DNA of 64,000 nucleotides from the NCBI RefSeq assembly GCF_012726205.1, contig NZ_JAASAE010000001.1:1-64000 (forward strand), in the 5' to 3' direction. Within the stretch, counting starts at the first letter, position 1. Each line of letters begins with the position of its first letter. The stretch is from Rhodococcus sp. HNM0569. GTDB taxonomy: Bacteria; Actinomycetota; Actinomycetes; Mycobacteriales; Mycobacteriaceae. The notes below the pieces were generated by a model. It did not search any database. It was not told the origin of the DNA and was given only the letters and a program-made list of their open reading frames with translations. Positions 21,245 to 33,183 of the stretch are shown in pieces. The translations under genes and the position numbers were made by a program.

Positions 21245-22225
21245 TCACGGCAGCCGTTGACGTCGTAGGAGCGCGACCGCGAGGCCTGCGGTGAGGAATA
21301 CGACACCGAGGATCATCCACGGGCGGCTCGCGTCGCCGCGCGTCGTCTCGTACCCGATCTGTTCCTCGAGCGTGTCGTACACCGCGCGTAGCTCTTCGAG
21401 GCTCGACGCCGTGAAGAAGCTGCCACCCGACAACTCGGCGATCTCGCGCAACGACGGGTCGTCGACGGGGACCGGGATGCGGTCGTTCTCGATCTCGACG
21501 GTGCCGTAGCTGGTGCCGAACGAGATCGTCGACACCGGGACGCCCTGGTCCTTCGCCTGCCGGGCTGCGGTGAACCCGCCGCGCGGGTCGTCGGGACTCT
21601 CGGGCACGGTCTGTTTGCCGTCCGAGAGGAGCACGACGCGCGCAGGCGGTGCCTGGTCGCCACCGCCGAGGACGGCCGCGAGTGTCGAGATCGACTGCAG
21701 CGAGGTGAAGATCGCCTCGCCGGTCGCGGTGCGTTCGCTCAGCTGCAGGTTGTCGATCGCCGCCTTCGTCGCGTCACGATTGGTGGTGGGCGACACCAGC
21801 ACCGACGCGGTGCCCGCGAACGCGACCAAGCCCAGGTTGATGCCCGGAGTGAGGTTGTCGGCGAACGACTTCGCCGCCTCCTGCGCCGCCGCAAGCCGAC
21901 TGGGTTCGACATCGGTCGCCTTCATCGACAGCGACACGTCGATCGCGAGCATCACCGTCGCCCGGTTGCGCGGCACCTTCTGTTCCTTCGTCGGGCCGGT
22001 CAGCGCGACCGTGAAGCACACGAGGGACACGACGAGCAACGCGATCGGCACGTGCCGCCAGCGCCCGGGTTGTGCAGGTGCCACCGATTCGAGGAGCGCG
22101 AAGTTGGTGAACTTGAGCGTGTTGCGCTGTTTGCGCCGCGCCGCGAGCACGTAACCGACGGCCAGGGCGGCGGGCACGGCGAGGAACAGCAGCCACCACG
22201 GGTTCTGCATCTGGGTCAGGCTCAC
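21245..22225 (-). CDS. VWA-domain membrane protein (BatA-like, Rv1481-like)
   Basis: Membrane protein of 326 residues: two N-terminal transmembrane helices (about 10-28 and 58-78), a von Willebrand A domain (about 90-280) and a final helix (about 300-320). The metal-ion-dependent adhesion motif DVSLS is intact near residue 95, with [11 protein letters not shown] (about 165) and [11 protein letters not shown] (about 198) supplying the remaining ligands. Third gene of the moxR-DUF58-VWA module, whose MoxR ATPase acts as a chaperone on VWA partners. The ATG overlaps the DUF58 stop as ATGA. The client protein is unknown. Confidence 0.92.
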   Translation of the reverse strand: MSLTQMQNPWWLLFLAVPAALAVGYVLAARRKQRNTLKFTNFALLESVAPAQPGRWRHVPIALLVVSLVCFTVALTGPTKEQKVPRNRATVMLAIDVSLSMKATDVEPSRLAAAQEAAKSFADNLTPGINLGLVAFAGTASVLVSPTTNRDATKAAIDNLQLSERTATGEAIFTSLQSISTLAAVLGGGDQAPPARVVLLSDGKQTVPESPDDPRGGFTAARQAKDQGVPVSTISFGTSYGTVEIENDRIPVPVDDPSLREIAELSGGSFFTASSLEELRAVYDTLEEQIGYETTRGDASRPWMILGVVFLTAGLAVALLRRQRLP

Positions 22226-23199
22226 CGGCGGGCCCCCACGGCGAATGCGGACCCTTGGCTGCGCTTGCGCGCCGCGACGAACCGCACGACATCGGCGATC
22301 CAGTCGCGGTCGGTCGAGAGGGCGAGACGCGGTGCCCCGGCGCGACGCAGCGCCGTCCCGACCTGCTCCCGGTGCTCGGCGGCCGCGCGCGCGAAATCGG
22401 CGCGCAGTTGCGGCGTGACCGAGAACTCCCGCGTGGCACCGGATTCCGGATCGTGCAGGACGACGTCGCCGACGTCGGGTAGTGCGAGATCACGCGGGTC
22501 GAGCACCTCGATGCCGACGAGATCGTGCCTGCCGGACAGTGCCCGCAGCGCGCGTTCCCAGTCGATGGGGCCCAGAAAGTCGCTGACCACGACGACGAGG
22601 CCGCGGCGCCGTTCCGGTCGACGCAGCGCCTCGAGCGCGCCGCGCAGATCGCCGCGTACGCCTTCCGGGGCGTGCGGCGTCGTCGCGATGCGGCGCAGCA
22701 TCGCCTGCGCGTGCACGCGGCCGCCCGCGGGCGGGATCCGCACGGTGTCGGCACCCGTGGTGACGACGGCGCCGATGCGGTTGCCGCCGCCGAGCGTGAG
22801 GTACGTGAAGGCCGCTGCGGCGGCGACCGCGAGGTCGCGCTTCTCGCAGGCCGCCGTACCGAAATCGAGGCTCGACGACAGGTCGATCGCGAGCCACGTC
22901 TCGAGTTCGCGGTCGGCGACGGTCTGGCGTACGTGCGGGTGCGTCGTGCGGGCGGTGACGGACCAGTCCATCTGCCGCACGTCGTCGCCGGGCTGGTATT
23001 CGCGGGCGTCGCCCGATTCGGAGCCGGGGCCCGGGATCAGACCGATGTGGTCGCCGTGCAGAACGCCGTCGAGCCTGCGGCGGACGGTGAGCTCGAGGGT
23101 GCGCAGCGCGGCCGCGAGTTGTGGATCGCGCAGGTCGCCGGACCGGAACGACGGGGGCGCGCCCGCCGCAGGCGCGGGCCCCTCGGTACCGGCAGTCAC
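22222..23199 (-). CDS. DUF58 protein of the MoxR module (Rv1480-like)
   Basis: Soluble 325-residue protein with the DUF58 core [20 protein letters not shown] near residue 90, followed by a VWA-like fold without a full metal site (DLSSSLDFG near 118 keeps DxSxS). It links the MoxR ATPase to the membrane VWA protein in this widespread three-gene system. The GTG start overlaps the moxR stop (GTGA) and its stop overlaps the next start (ATGA), so all three are tightly coupled. The first 25 residues are Ala/Pro-rich and probably flexible. Confidence 0.9.
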   Translation of the reverse strand: MTAGTEGPAPAAGAPPSFRSGDLRDPQLAAALRTLELTVRRRLDGVLHGDHIGLIPGPGSESGDAREYQPGDDVRQMDWSVTARTTHPHVRQTVADRELETWLAIDLSSSLDFGTAACEKRDLAVAAAAAFTYLTLGGGNRIGAVVTTGADTVRIPPAGGRVHAQAMLRRIATTPHAPEGVRGDLRGALEALRRPERRRGLVVVVSDFLGPIDWERALRALSGRHDLVGIEVLDPRDLALPDVGDVVLHDPESGATREFSVTPQLRADFARAAAEHREQVGTALRRAGAPRLALSTDRDWIADVVRFVAARKRSQGSAFAVGARR

Positions 23200-24461
23200 T
23201 GCGGGCGGCTCGGCGTGTTCGACTCGGCCGCGCCTGCAGGACCGCCGCCCTGCGCGGGCACCGGCGCCGCGGCGGCCTGCTGCGGCGGGGCCGTGACACC
23301 GGCAGGCTGCGGTGTGGCGGGCGCTCCGGGCTGGGCCGTGGACGCGACCGGCTGCGGCGCGATCTGCGGCAGCCCCACCGTCTGCAGCACCCGAGAGATG
23401 ACGTCGTCCGGCGACACCTCGTCGGCGAGTGCGTCGTAGGACAGCACCAACCGGTGCCGCAGGACGTCGGGGACGATCTCCAGGACGTCCTGCGGCACCA
23501 CGTAGTCGCGCCCGCGTAGCAGCGCCAGGGCCCGTGCCGCGGCGATGATGCCGAGCGTGGCGCGCGGCGACGCGCCGTACGCGATCCAGCCGTCGACGTC
23601 GGTGAGACCCCACTGCGACGGTGCGCGCGTGGCCGCGATGACCCGCACGACGTAGTCCACGAGTGCGTGGTGCACGAACACCTCGCTCGCGACCTTCTGC
23701 AGCCGGATGAGCTCCTCGGGCCCGAGCACCTGGTGCGGCTCGGGCGCCGCGACACCCATGCGGTAGACGATCTCGCGTTCCTCTTCGACGGTCGGATAGT
23801 CGACGAGGACCTTGAACAGGAATCGGTCGCGTTGCGCCTCGGGCAGCGGGTAGACGCCCTCGTTCTCGATCGGGTTCTGCGTCGCGAGCACCAGGAACGG
23901 TTCGGGCATGTCGTAGCGCTTGCCACCGATCGTGACGTGCCGTTCGGCCATCACCTCGAGCAGTGCCGACTGGACCTTCGCGGGGGCGCGGTTGATCTCG
24001 TCCGCGAGGACGAAGTTCGCCACGACCGGCCCGAGTTCGGTGTCGAACTGTTCCTTGCCCTGGCGATAGATGCGAGTGCCCACGAGGTCGGTGGGGACGA
24101 GGTCGGGCGTGAACTGGACGCGGGAGAACGACCCACCGACGACCGTCGCGAACGTCTCGACGGCAAGCGTTTTCGCCACGCCGGGAACACCTTCGAGCAG
24201 GACGTGCCCTTTCGCGAGCAGACCCACGAGGATGCGTTCGACCAGCCGGTCCTGACCCACGATGACACGCTTGACCTCGAAGACGGCCCGCTCGAGCGTC
24301 TGCACGTCCGACGCGAGGGCACTGCCCGGCTGCGCCTGCGACGCGGCGGGCTCTTTCACCGGTCCGTCCGTGCGCGCGCCGTCTTTCGCTCCCGCACCGT
24401 TCGCTCCCGCATCGTTGCGAGCACCTGCTCCCCCGGTCACTGCACCATCCTTCGAGGTCAC
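23196..24461 (-). CDS. moxR: MoxR-family AAA+ ATPase (MoxR1, Rv1479-like)
   Basis: AAA+ chaperone of 421 residues. A low-complexity N-terminal stretch of about 45 residues precedes the ATPase core: Walker A GVPGVAKT near residue 93, Walker B FVLADEINRAP near 148, sensor block LATQNPIENEG near 190, and the lid domain to about 350. A Pro/Gln/Ala-rich tail of about 70 residues follows, longer than in most MoxR proteins. I chose the GTG at 24461 because GGTGGA sits six bases upstream; a TTG two codons earlier is possible. Heads the module shared with DUF58 and VWA genes. Confidence 0.92.
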   Translation of the reverse strand: MTSKDGAVTGGAGARNDAGANGAGAKDGARTDGPVKEPAASQAQPGSALASDVQTLERAVFEVKRVIVGQDRLVERILVGLLAKGHVLLEGVPGVAKTLAVETFATVVGGSFSRVQFTPDLVPTDLVGTRIYRQGKEQFDTELGPVVANFVLADEINRAPAKVQSALLEVMAERHVTIGGKRYDMPEPFLVLATQNPIENEGVYPLPEAQRDRFLFKVLVDYPTVEEEREIVYRMGVAAPEPHQVLGPEELIRLQKVASEVFVHHALVDYVVRVIAATRAPSQWGLTDVDGWIAYGASPRATLGIIAAARALALLRGRDYVVPQDVLEIVPDVLRHRLVLSYDALADEVSPDDVISRVLQTVGLPQIAPQPVASTAQPGAPATPQPAGVTAPPQQAAAAPVPAQGGGPAGAAESNTPSRPQ

Positions 24462-24503
24462 CAACAATCCACCGCTTTCACCGAATCGATCCGACCGTGC
24501 GTC

Positions 24504-24530
24504 CCACTATGCCGTGCCCGGACCACTATG
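24504..24530. repeat. direct repeat in the moxR upstream interval
   Basis: CCACTATG occurs at 24504-24511 and 24523-24530, 19 bp apart, in the 163-base gap between ripA-like and moxR. On the minus strand each copy reads CATAGTGG; the nearer one could also serve as a -10 box. Possibly a tandem binding site; regulator unknown. Confidence 0.35.
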
Positions 24531-24624
24531 GCAGCCGCGACCGTGTCGCCGCGAGGGCGTCACCGCCGCCGCGTGGATGTGCGCCGACCCGTGCACGGAG
24601 GTGCGGCCACGGCCGTGGGCCGGG

Positions 24625-26112
24625 TCACTCGACCATACGCACAGCGTAGGGCGTCATGCCTTCCCATCGCACCGGTGAGACCCGCACCGTCGACCCCGAT
24701 TGCGGCGCCTCGAGCATCTCGCCGTCGCCGAGATACAGCGCGACGTGCTGGCTCGCATTCGGCCCGTAGAAGATCATGTCGCCGCGGCGCATCTCGGCGG
24801 ACGGCACCTGCTCGCCCGCGGTGTACTGGTAGCCGGTGTAGTGCGGCAGCGAGATGCCGATGCCCGCGAAGGCGTAGATCATCAGGCCCGAGCAGTCGAA
24901 GCCGATCTTGTCGAAGTCTCCGTAGCTGTCGGCCACGCCGCCGTCGCGGATGCCCTTGGTCGGCCCGTTCTCGTCGCCGCCGCCCCATGCGTACTCCACC
25001 CCGATCTGCGACATGCCGCGGTCGACGACCGTTTCGATCGCCTCGCTGCCGGTGACCGTCGGTGTCGGTTTCGTGGTCGAGGTCTTGGGGGTCGGCGTGT
25101 ACGTGTCGAGATCCGTGTGCGAGTTCTGCGTCTGCGCCAGCTGGGCCGCGAGTTCGCGCGCGGCCGCGTCCGCCGCGACGCGGGATGCAGCCTGCTCGGC
25201 TGCTTGCCGAGCCGCGGCGGCGGCCGCGGCCTGCGCGGCTTCCTCCGCCTGCCGCTGCTCGTCCCACGTCCGGTACGCCTGGCGCTGCCCGTCGAGACCG
25301 GCAGCCGACGCACGCGCGCTGTCGAGCTGCTCCTGGGCCTGTGCGCGCGACGCGGCGATCTCCGCGCGACGCGTCGCCTGGGCGTCGAGCGCCGCGCGCG
25401 CCGTCGCGATGGCCTGCTCCGCAGCGGCACGTTTGTTCTCCGCCTCGGCGGCCGCCGCGTCGGCGTCGGCCTTCGCGGCGCGCGCGTGCGAGTCCCGGTT
25501 CGCCTCTTCCGTACGCGCCCGCTGCAACTGGTCGAGTACCGCGCCCCGGCTCACCGACAGGATCTGCAGGACCTGCGCCCGGTCGAGGACCGCGTCCGGA
25601 CCGTCGGCCCCCAGGTACGCCGAGAGCGACGACACATTGGTGCCGTGCATGTAGCTCGACCGCGCGTACGCGTCGAAGTCCGACTGCGCCAGGTCGATCG
25701 CCGCCCCGGCGTCCCGCAGCGCGGCACGGGAGGCCTCGACGGCTGCGGCGGCCGCATCCGCCGCAGAGCGCGCGGCCTGCAGGTCCACCAGCGCCTTGTT
25801 GACGTCCTCACGACGCGTCGCGACCTCGTCGTCGAGCCGCGCGAGCTGCTGATCGGCGTCGGCGACCTGATTGATGAGGGTGCCGACCAGCCCGATTCCA
25901 CTTTCGACCTGTGCCTGCGCCCCCGCGATCTCGTCGTCGCTCGGGTTGACCGGCGGCGGAGGGACGGACAGCGCCGTGCCCGACGCTCCGACGACCAGGG
26001 CCGCGACCATTCCGAGACCGAGCAGGACCCGCACGGCGCGGGCGCGTGCCACGCGCCCGCCGACCGAACTGCTCCCCGGGTGCTTCACACGGCGTTGCGC
26101 TGGGTGCTTCAC
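24625..26112 (-). CDS. ripA: RipA-like secreted NlpC/P60 peptidoglycan endopeptidase
   Basis: Cell-wall hydrolase of 495 residues; RipA of mycobacteria cuts the D-Glu/mDAP bond and is needed for daughter-cell separation. A long basic n-region and hydrophobic core (about 29-46) form a signal peptide. Residues about 60-320 are an Ala-rich coiled coil that in RipA keeps the enzyme autoinhibited. The NlpC/P60 domain (about 370-495) has the catalytic Cys in FDCSGLMIYAF and His in SQHVALYLGDGE. The GTG start is set by GAGGAGGGG just upstream. A second GTG eight codons in arises from a short duplication. In M. tuberculosis ripB follows; here there is no ripB. Confidence 0.92.
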   Translation of the reverse strand: MKHPAQRRVKHPGSSSVGGRVARARAVRVLLGLGMVAALVVGASGTALSVPPPPVNPSDDEIAGAQAQVESGIGLVGTLINQVADADQQLARLDDEVATRREDVNKALVDLQAARSAADAAAAAVEASRAALRDAGAAIDLAQSDFDAYARSSYMHGTNVSSLSAYLGADGPDAVLDRAQVLQILSVSRGAVLDQLQRARTEEANRDSHARAAKADADAAAAEAENKRAAAEQAIATARAALDAQATRRAEIAASRAQAQEQLDSARASAAGLDGQRQAYRTWDEQRQAEEAAQAAAAAAARQAAEQAASRVAADAAARELAAQLAQTQNSHTDLDTYTPTPKTSTTKPTPTVTGSEAIETVVDRGMSQIGVEYAWGGGDENGPTKGIRDGGVADSYGDFDKIGFDCSGLMIYAFAGIGISLPHYTGYQYTAGEQVPSAEMRRGDMIFYGPNASQHVALYLGDGEMLEAPQSGSTVRVSPVRWEGMTPYAVRMVE

Positions 26113-26113
26113 A
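26078..26113 (-). repeat. 24-bp spaced duplication at the ripA start
   Basis: GGGTGCTTCACA (plus strand) at 26078-26089 and 26102-26113. It doubles the start region so that the protein begins VKHPAQRR VKHPGSSS and offers two GTG codons. Only the first has a ribosome binding site. Confidence 0.55.
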
Positions 26114-26507
26114 AGCCCCTCCTCGACGTCACCGCATCGACATTCGAGCTGCCGGTGCGTCGGGAAGAGGCCGCACTGAAGCGACGCGGGTGCGCCACGG
26201 CGCCACACGACGCCGGATGGTTGCCGACACGAGCGCATCACCCGTCCGAGTGCTGGCCTTCTTCCCCAAAGGCCACCTTCAGCACCGTACGACACTCGGC
26301 AGCGCAGTGGGCTCGATAGCCACAATTGCCCCTCGCGGACTCACGCACCACAGATTGCGGAGCGTACGAACTACATCGATGTGGTTCGAAAACCGTGCAC
26401 ACGCACGAATTCGCCGCGATCCGCATCGGAGCAGGACGACGGAGGGAACGCAGGCTGCGGCATTCCCCGACGATCGGTAGCCGCGATGGTTGCCAGAAGG
26501 TTGCCAG
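26113..26507. promoter_or_regulatory. 395-base upstream region of ripA
   Basis: No convincing gene. It holds a 22-bp near-perfect dyad at 26367-26388 (CGAAC-N-ACATC meeting GATGT-N-GTTCG, one mismatched pair), a 7-bp hairpin with 8-base loop at 26254-26275, and a tandem GGTTGCCAG at 26488-26496 and 26499-26507 next to the stop of the Rv1476-like gene. I see no c-di-AMP (ydaO) riboswitch core, which often precedes NlpC/P60 genes in Actinobacteria. A long regulated leader is likely; no -10/-35 pair could be fixed. Confidence 0.5.
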
Positions 26508-27161
26508 TCAGGAAATGCGGGGAGACTCGGATCCGGTGCCGACTGCGGAGGCGCGCTCTTCCGTCTCGCCCGACCGGCCCGGCCCGTCCGCCGGGGACGC
26601 ACGACGCACCTTCGCGACCACGACGCCGACCACCGCGGCGACCATCACCACGAGTACGACGAGCGTCAGCGGTGTCCAGGGGTTCGAATGTCCGACGAGT
26701 TCGTCGACGAATCCCTTCGACGCGACGACGGGGTCGCCGTTGTAGGCGTGATCCTGCCCTGCCTCGAGCGCGACGCGGCTCACCGAATCACTGAAGGTGC
26801 CGACCTGGTTCGGGCTGAGCACGAGCACGGTGCCGCCCTCGTGCGCCCCGACGTCGGTCGCGAGATCGCGCAGTTCCGAATCCTTGTCGGCGTTCTCGCC
26901 GAGGACGACGATCTTGAGGTCGATGCCGTGCTCTGCCGCGAGATCGACGACCTCGTGCAGCTCCTCCGTCTCGTCGGCGTCCGAGCCGGGTGCCGAGAGC
27001 CCGTCGCGCTCGACGTCCGCGACTATCTCGTCGGGGTCCGCGTCGTCCGGGAGGTCCGTGCGCACGGGCTGCAGGTGAGCGACCGGCGCCGCGGCGAGGG
27101 ACGCCACGTCACCCGGAACGAGGACACCGTCGGAGAGGACGGGAAGGTGGGACACAGACAT
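26508..27161 (-). CDS. Rv1476-like membrane protein
   Basis: A 217-residue protein conserved next to ripA in mycolate-containing genera. The N-terminal 150 residues form a soluble alpha/beta region with an acidic middle (PDDADPDEIVADVERDGLSA near residue 38) and VVLGENADKDSELRDLATDV near 85, resembling the TPM-like fold of membrane-anchored regulators (weak inference). One transmembrane helix lies at about residues 160-183 and a Ser/Glu-rich cytoplasmic tail follows. The ATG at 27161 is divergent from acnA. Function unknown; position suggests a role with RipA or the MoxR module. Confidence 0.75.
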   Translation of the reverse strand: MSVSHLPVLSDGVLVPGDVASLAAAPVAHLQPVRTDLPDDADPDEIVADVERDGLSAPGSDADETEELHEVVDLAAEHGIDLKIVVLGENADKDSELRDLATDVGAHEGGTVLVLSPNQVGTFSDSVSRVALEAGQDHAYNGDPVVASKGFVDELVGHSNPWTPLTLVVLVVMVAAVVGVVVAKVRRASPADGPGRSGETEERASAVGTGSESPRIS

Positions 27162-30380
<3,219 letters not shown>

Positions 30381-30390
30381 GAGCTCTCGC

Positions 30391-30434
30391 GCACGGCGGA
30401 TCCGGCTCATGCCGGGTCCGCCGTGCGTTCTTTC
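30391..30434 (+). terminator. rho-independent terminator after acnA
   Basis: GCACGGCGGA paired with TCCGCCGTGC, extended inward by CCGGC/GCCGG around a TCAT loop, then GTTCTTTCC. Strong GC stem with a T-rich tail, 22 bases after the acnA stop and before acnR, so acnR needs read-through or its own promoter. Confidence 0.75.
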
Positions 30435-30519
30435 CACACCAGCAGGTAATCCGTTCCGTGAGTGACATGCGCGTACCTGGACTCGCAGAGTGCTCACGAG
30501 CGACGAAGGAGCGACGAAG

Positions 30520-31086
30520 GTGCCGAAGGTCAGTGAGGACCATCTCGCGGCACGGCGCAGTCAGATTCTCGACGGCGCCCGCCGGTGCTTCGCCGAGTTC
30601 GGGTACGACGGCGCGACCGTGCGCCGACTCGAGGAGGCCACCGGCCTGTCGCGGGGCGCGATCTTCCACCACTTCAAGGACAAGGACGGCCTGTTCCTCG
30701 CCCTCGCACACGAGGATGCGACACGCATGGCCGACGTCGTCGCCGAAGGTGGTCTGGTACAGGTCATGCGCGACATGCTCGCGCGGCCCGAGGACTTCGA
30801 CTGGCTGGGTACGCGCCTCGAGATCGCCCGCCGGTTGCGCACCGACCCCGATTTCCGGGCCAGCTGGTCGCAGCGCTCGGTCGAACTGACCGAAGCGACG
30901 ATCGCGCGATTGTCGGCCCAGAAGGAAGCGGGTCGGCTGCGCGACGACGTCCCGACGGACGTCCTCGTGGAGTATCTGGACCTGATCCTCGACGGCCTCA
31001 TCGCCCACCTTGCTACGGGTAACACGAGCGGCAATCTGCCCGCGGTACTCGATCTCGTCGAGGACTCCGTCCGGCGGCGTGACTGA
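30520..31086 (+). CDS. acnR: AcnR, TetR-family repressor of aconitase
   Basis: TetR regulator of 188 residues. The helix-turn-helix (about 12-58) reads RRCFAEFGYDGATVRRLEEA then SRGAIFHHFKDKDGLF, nearly the AcnR sequence of corynebacteria as I recall it. The C-terminal ligand domain is all helical; citrate and metal binding are reported for AcnR (family knowledge). The GTG start is set by GAAGGAG eight bases upstream; the GTG at 30490 lacks a site. Place after acnA and the matching operator in front of acnA make the assignment firm. Its 3' end is tandemly triplicated. Confidence 0.92.
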   Translation: MPKVSEDHLAARRSQILDGARRCFAEFGYDGATVRRLEEATGLSRGAIFHHFKDKDGLFLALAHEDATRMADVVAEGGLVQVMRDMLARPEDFDWLGTRLEIARRLRTDPDFRASWSQRSVELTEATIARLSAQKEAGRLRDDVPTDVLVEYLDLILDGLIAHLATGNTSGNLPAVLDLVEDSVRRRD

Positions 31087-31130
31087 GGACTCCGTCCGGC
31101 GGCGTGACTGAGGACTCCGTCCGGCGGCGT
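31060..31130 (+). repeat. 25-bp tandem repeat covering the acnR 3' end
   Basis: Unit GAGGACTCCGTCCGGCGGCG plus TGACT, starting at 31060, 31085 and 31110; the third copy stops at 31130 where the convergent phosphatase gene ends. The first copy encodes the acnR terminus (EDSVRRRD and TGA). The copies are identical, so the expansion is recent. Confidence 0.9.
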
Positions 31131-31843
31131 CAGCCGAGGAAGCGGCTACGCAGCCGGCTCAGGGTGTCTGCGTCTCCCCCGCGCGCCAGATACCAGCCTT
31201 CCGCACCGTCGGGGTGGGTCTCCAGGGCGTCCAGCACGGCCGCGATCGCGTCGACGGGTGCCCGGCTCAGGTCGGCGGGCAGCGCCTCGAGGTCGATGTC
31301 GGCGACGCGGGCCACGACGTGATTCGACTGCAGCATCCGGGCGTTGACCCCCGCCATGTTGGCATCGGTGGCCGTGTAGTCGGCGACGATCGACTCACGC
31401 GACGTGCCGAGCAGGCTCAGCACCAACGCGACCGCGACTCCGGTGCGGTCCTTGCCTGCCGCACAGTGCACGAGCACCGGCCCGGGTGCCGTGGCGACCA
31501 ACCGGACGACGTCGACGAGCATGTCGTGTGCCGAGTCGAGCATGGTCAGATACAGCGCGCCCAGCGTCGGCGGCAGGCCGTCGACGTCGTATGCGGCGCC
31601 ACGTAGCAGTGGAAGCGGCACGACGTCGCAGTGCGCGGCCAGCGGATGCACGTCGTTGCCCTGCTCACCCGCGTCGCGAAGATCGAGAACGGTGCGCGGC
31701 GGCCACACCACCGGGTAGCCGTCGTGGCGGTCGGTGGCCAGCGGCGCGTCCGAACGCAGGAACACTCCGGTGGCGAGCGACGGGTGCGCGCTCGCGACGT
31801 CGCGGAGGTTGGCGAGGGTGGTGAGTGGATCGACGGTCGTCAT
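31130..31843 (-). CDS. PtpB-like tyrosine/lipid phosphatase
   Basis: Phosphatase of 237 residues in the family of mycobacterial PtpB (triple-specificity: phospho-Tyr, phospho-Ser/Thr, phosphoinositides). The P-loop VHCAAGKDRTG is near residue 128 with nucleophile Cys and the HCxxGKDR form typical of this group. Upstream, FLRSDAP near 27 and DLRDAGEQGN near 54 are the usual N-terminal contacts. No signal peptide. The ATG at 31843 is only 60 bases from the end of the tnpB element, whose right end therefore abuts this gene's promoter region. The in-frame sequence further upstream is omega-RNA DNA, not protein. Confidence 0.88.
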   Translation of the reverse strand: MTTVDPLTTLANLRDVASAHPSLATGVFLRSDAPLATDRHDGYPVVWPPRTVLDLRDAGEQGNDVHPLAAHCDVVPLPLLRGAAYDVDGLPPTLGALYLTMLDSAHDMLVDVVRLVATAPGPVLVHCAAGKDRTGVAVALVLSLLGTSRESIVADYTATDANMAGVNARMLQSNHVVARVADIDLEALPADLSRAPVDAIAAVLDALETHPDGAEGWYLARGGDADTLSRLRSRFLG

Positions 31844-31900
31844 ACCGCCATCCTGCCCCGCCCGCCTCACGACGGGCCAGTCCAGGTGGTTCCCCGGTCC

Positions 31901-32050
31901 GTTGACGTCCTTCCGGCCGTGAACGACCGGGATTCCTACAGCGGCACGTCGTGCCGCTTCGGTGGGTTCCTGTTTCACCGGGACCTGCCTTCCGCTACGC
32001 GGCAGGACTTACGGTCCCTCCACAGGCGTTTAACCTCTCCGCACGTCCTG
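31901..32050 (-). ncRNA. probable omega-RNA (reRNA) of TnpB
   Basis: TnpB nucleases are guided by an RNA made from the 3' end of tnpB and the element's right end. Here the minus strand downstream of the stop shows a perfect 7-bp hairpin with 3-base loop (31941-31957) and a terminal hairpin (31913-31930), then GGACGTCAAC at the border. The guide would be the flanking chromosome, about 31881-31900. The 5' boundary inside tnpB is a guess from usual lengths. Confidence 0.55.
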
Positions 32051-33140
32051 CGGCGAGAATGTTGATTGCAGCGTTCAGGTCGCGGTCGTGGACCGCGCCA
32101 CACGGGCACGTCCACTCGCGAATCGAGAGCGGCTTCGGCCCGTCGACCACTCCACACGCCGAGCACAGCTGCGACGAGGGAAACCAGCGGTCGATCTTCA
32201 CGAACGCCCGCCCGTATCTGCGGGCTTTCTCCTCGAGCATCCGGGTGAACATGCCCCACCCGGCGTCGTGTACCGACTTCGCCAACCGTGTTCGCACCAA
32301 CCCGGACACCGCCAAGTCCTCGACATACACCGCTTGGTTGTCGCGGATGATCACCGTGGACTGCTGGTGCGCGAAGTTGCGACGCGAATCGGCCACCTTG
32401 GCGTGCGCCTTGGCGACCCGCAGGCGCGCCTTGGCCCGGTTGTTGCTGCCCTCCTCCTTGCGGGAGAGGGTCTGCTGCGCCTTGCGAAGCGTGCGCTCCG
32501 CGCGCCGCAGAAACCTCGGCGAGTCGACGACCCTCCCGGCCGAGAGCACCGCAAACGTGGTCAGACCCAAGTCGATACCCACTTCGGAATCGACTTCGGG
32601 CAGCGGTTGTTGGTCGACCTCGACGACGAACGAGGCGAAGTACCGGCCGGCAGCGTCTTTGATGATCGTCACCGACGACGGGTCGGACGGCAGATACCTC
32701 GACCATGCCACCTTCAACTCGCCGACCTTCGCGACATACAGCTTCCGGTTCGGGCGGATCGAGCAGCCGTTGCGAGTGAGCCGGATCGCCTGCCGGTTGT
32801 CCTTGCGAGACCGGAACCGCGGCGCCCCGACCTTGCGGCCCTTCCGCTTCCCCGACATCGAGTCGAACCAGTTCCGGTACGCGCGCCGAGCGTCCTGGCA
32901 CGCCTGCACCAACACCACCGACGCCACCTCGGAAAGCCACACCCGCTCCGGGGCCTTCTTCGCTGCGGTGACTACCTGCTTCTGCACGTCGGTATCCGAG
33001 AGCGTCACCCCGGCCGCATACGCATCCTGCCGGGCACGCAGCGCATCGTTGAACACCACCCGCGCACACCCGAACGACCGCGCCAGCAAGTCCTGCTGGC
33101 CCGGCGTCGGATAGACACGGTACTGGTATCGCAACTGCAC
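31995..33140 (-). CDS. tnpB: TnpB, RNA-guided endonuclease (Cas12 ancestor family)
   Basis: Intact 381-residue TnpB. An N-terminal helix-turn-helix/WED-like region (about 1-185) precedes the split RuvC nuclease: Asp190 in GIDLGLTTFAV, Glu274 in VYVEDLAVSG and Asp in HDRDLNAAIN (352/354). The zinc ribbon has Cys326, Cys329, Cys345 and Cys347 (CSACG and CPCG). All catalytic residues are present, so it may be active. TnpB cuts DNA next to a short motif under an omega-RNA guide and helps the element persist. The start is the GTG at 33140; there is no clear ribosome binding site. The gene has the same GC-rich composition as its neighbours, so the element is at home in this lineage. Confidence 0.93.
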   Translation of the reverse strand: MQLRYQYRVYPTPGQQDLLARSFGCARVVFNDALRARQDAYAAGVTLSDTDVQKQVVTAAKKAPERVWLSEVASVVLVQACQDARRAYRNWFDSMSGKRKGRKVGAPRFRSRKDNRQAIRLTRNGCSIRPNRKLYVAKVGELKVAWSRYLPSDPSSVTIIKDAAGRYFASFVVEVDQQPLPEVDSEVGIDLGLTTFAVLSAGRVVDSPRFLRRAERTLRKAQQTLSRKEEGSNNRAKARLRVAKAHAKVADSRRNFAHQQSTVIIRDNQAVYVEDLAVSGLVRTRLAKSVHDAGWGMFTRMLEEKARRYGRAFVKIDRWFPSSQLCSACGVVDGPKPLSIREWTCPCGAVHDRDLNAAINILAAGRAERLNACGGTVSPAA

Positions 33141-33183
33141 AGCAGGACCATAGCCACTACCACCGACATGATTGATGCACCAA

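Noticed and set aside
26113-26507. c-di-AMP (ydaO) riboswitch upstream of the ripA-like gene
   Set aside because: I reverse-complemented the region and found none of the conserved core segments of that riboswitch.
31060-31130. CRISPR array
   Set aside because: The 25-bp copies are directly contiguous with no spacers and begin within acnR coding sequence.
31844-31978. N-terminal extension of the phosphatase (opening KQEPTEAARRAAVGIP)
   Set aside because: This is the tnpB right end/omega-RNA read as protein; the phosphatase family begins at the ATG at 31843.
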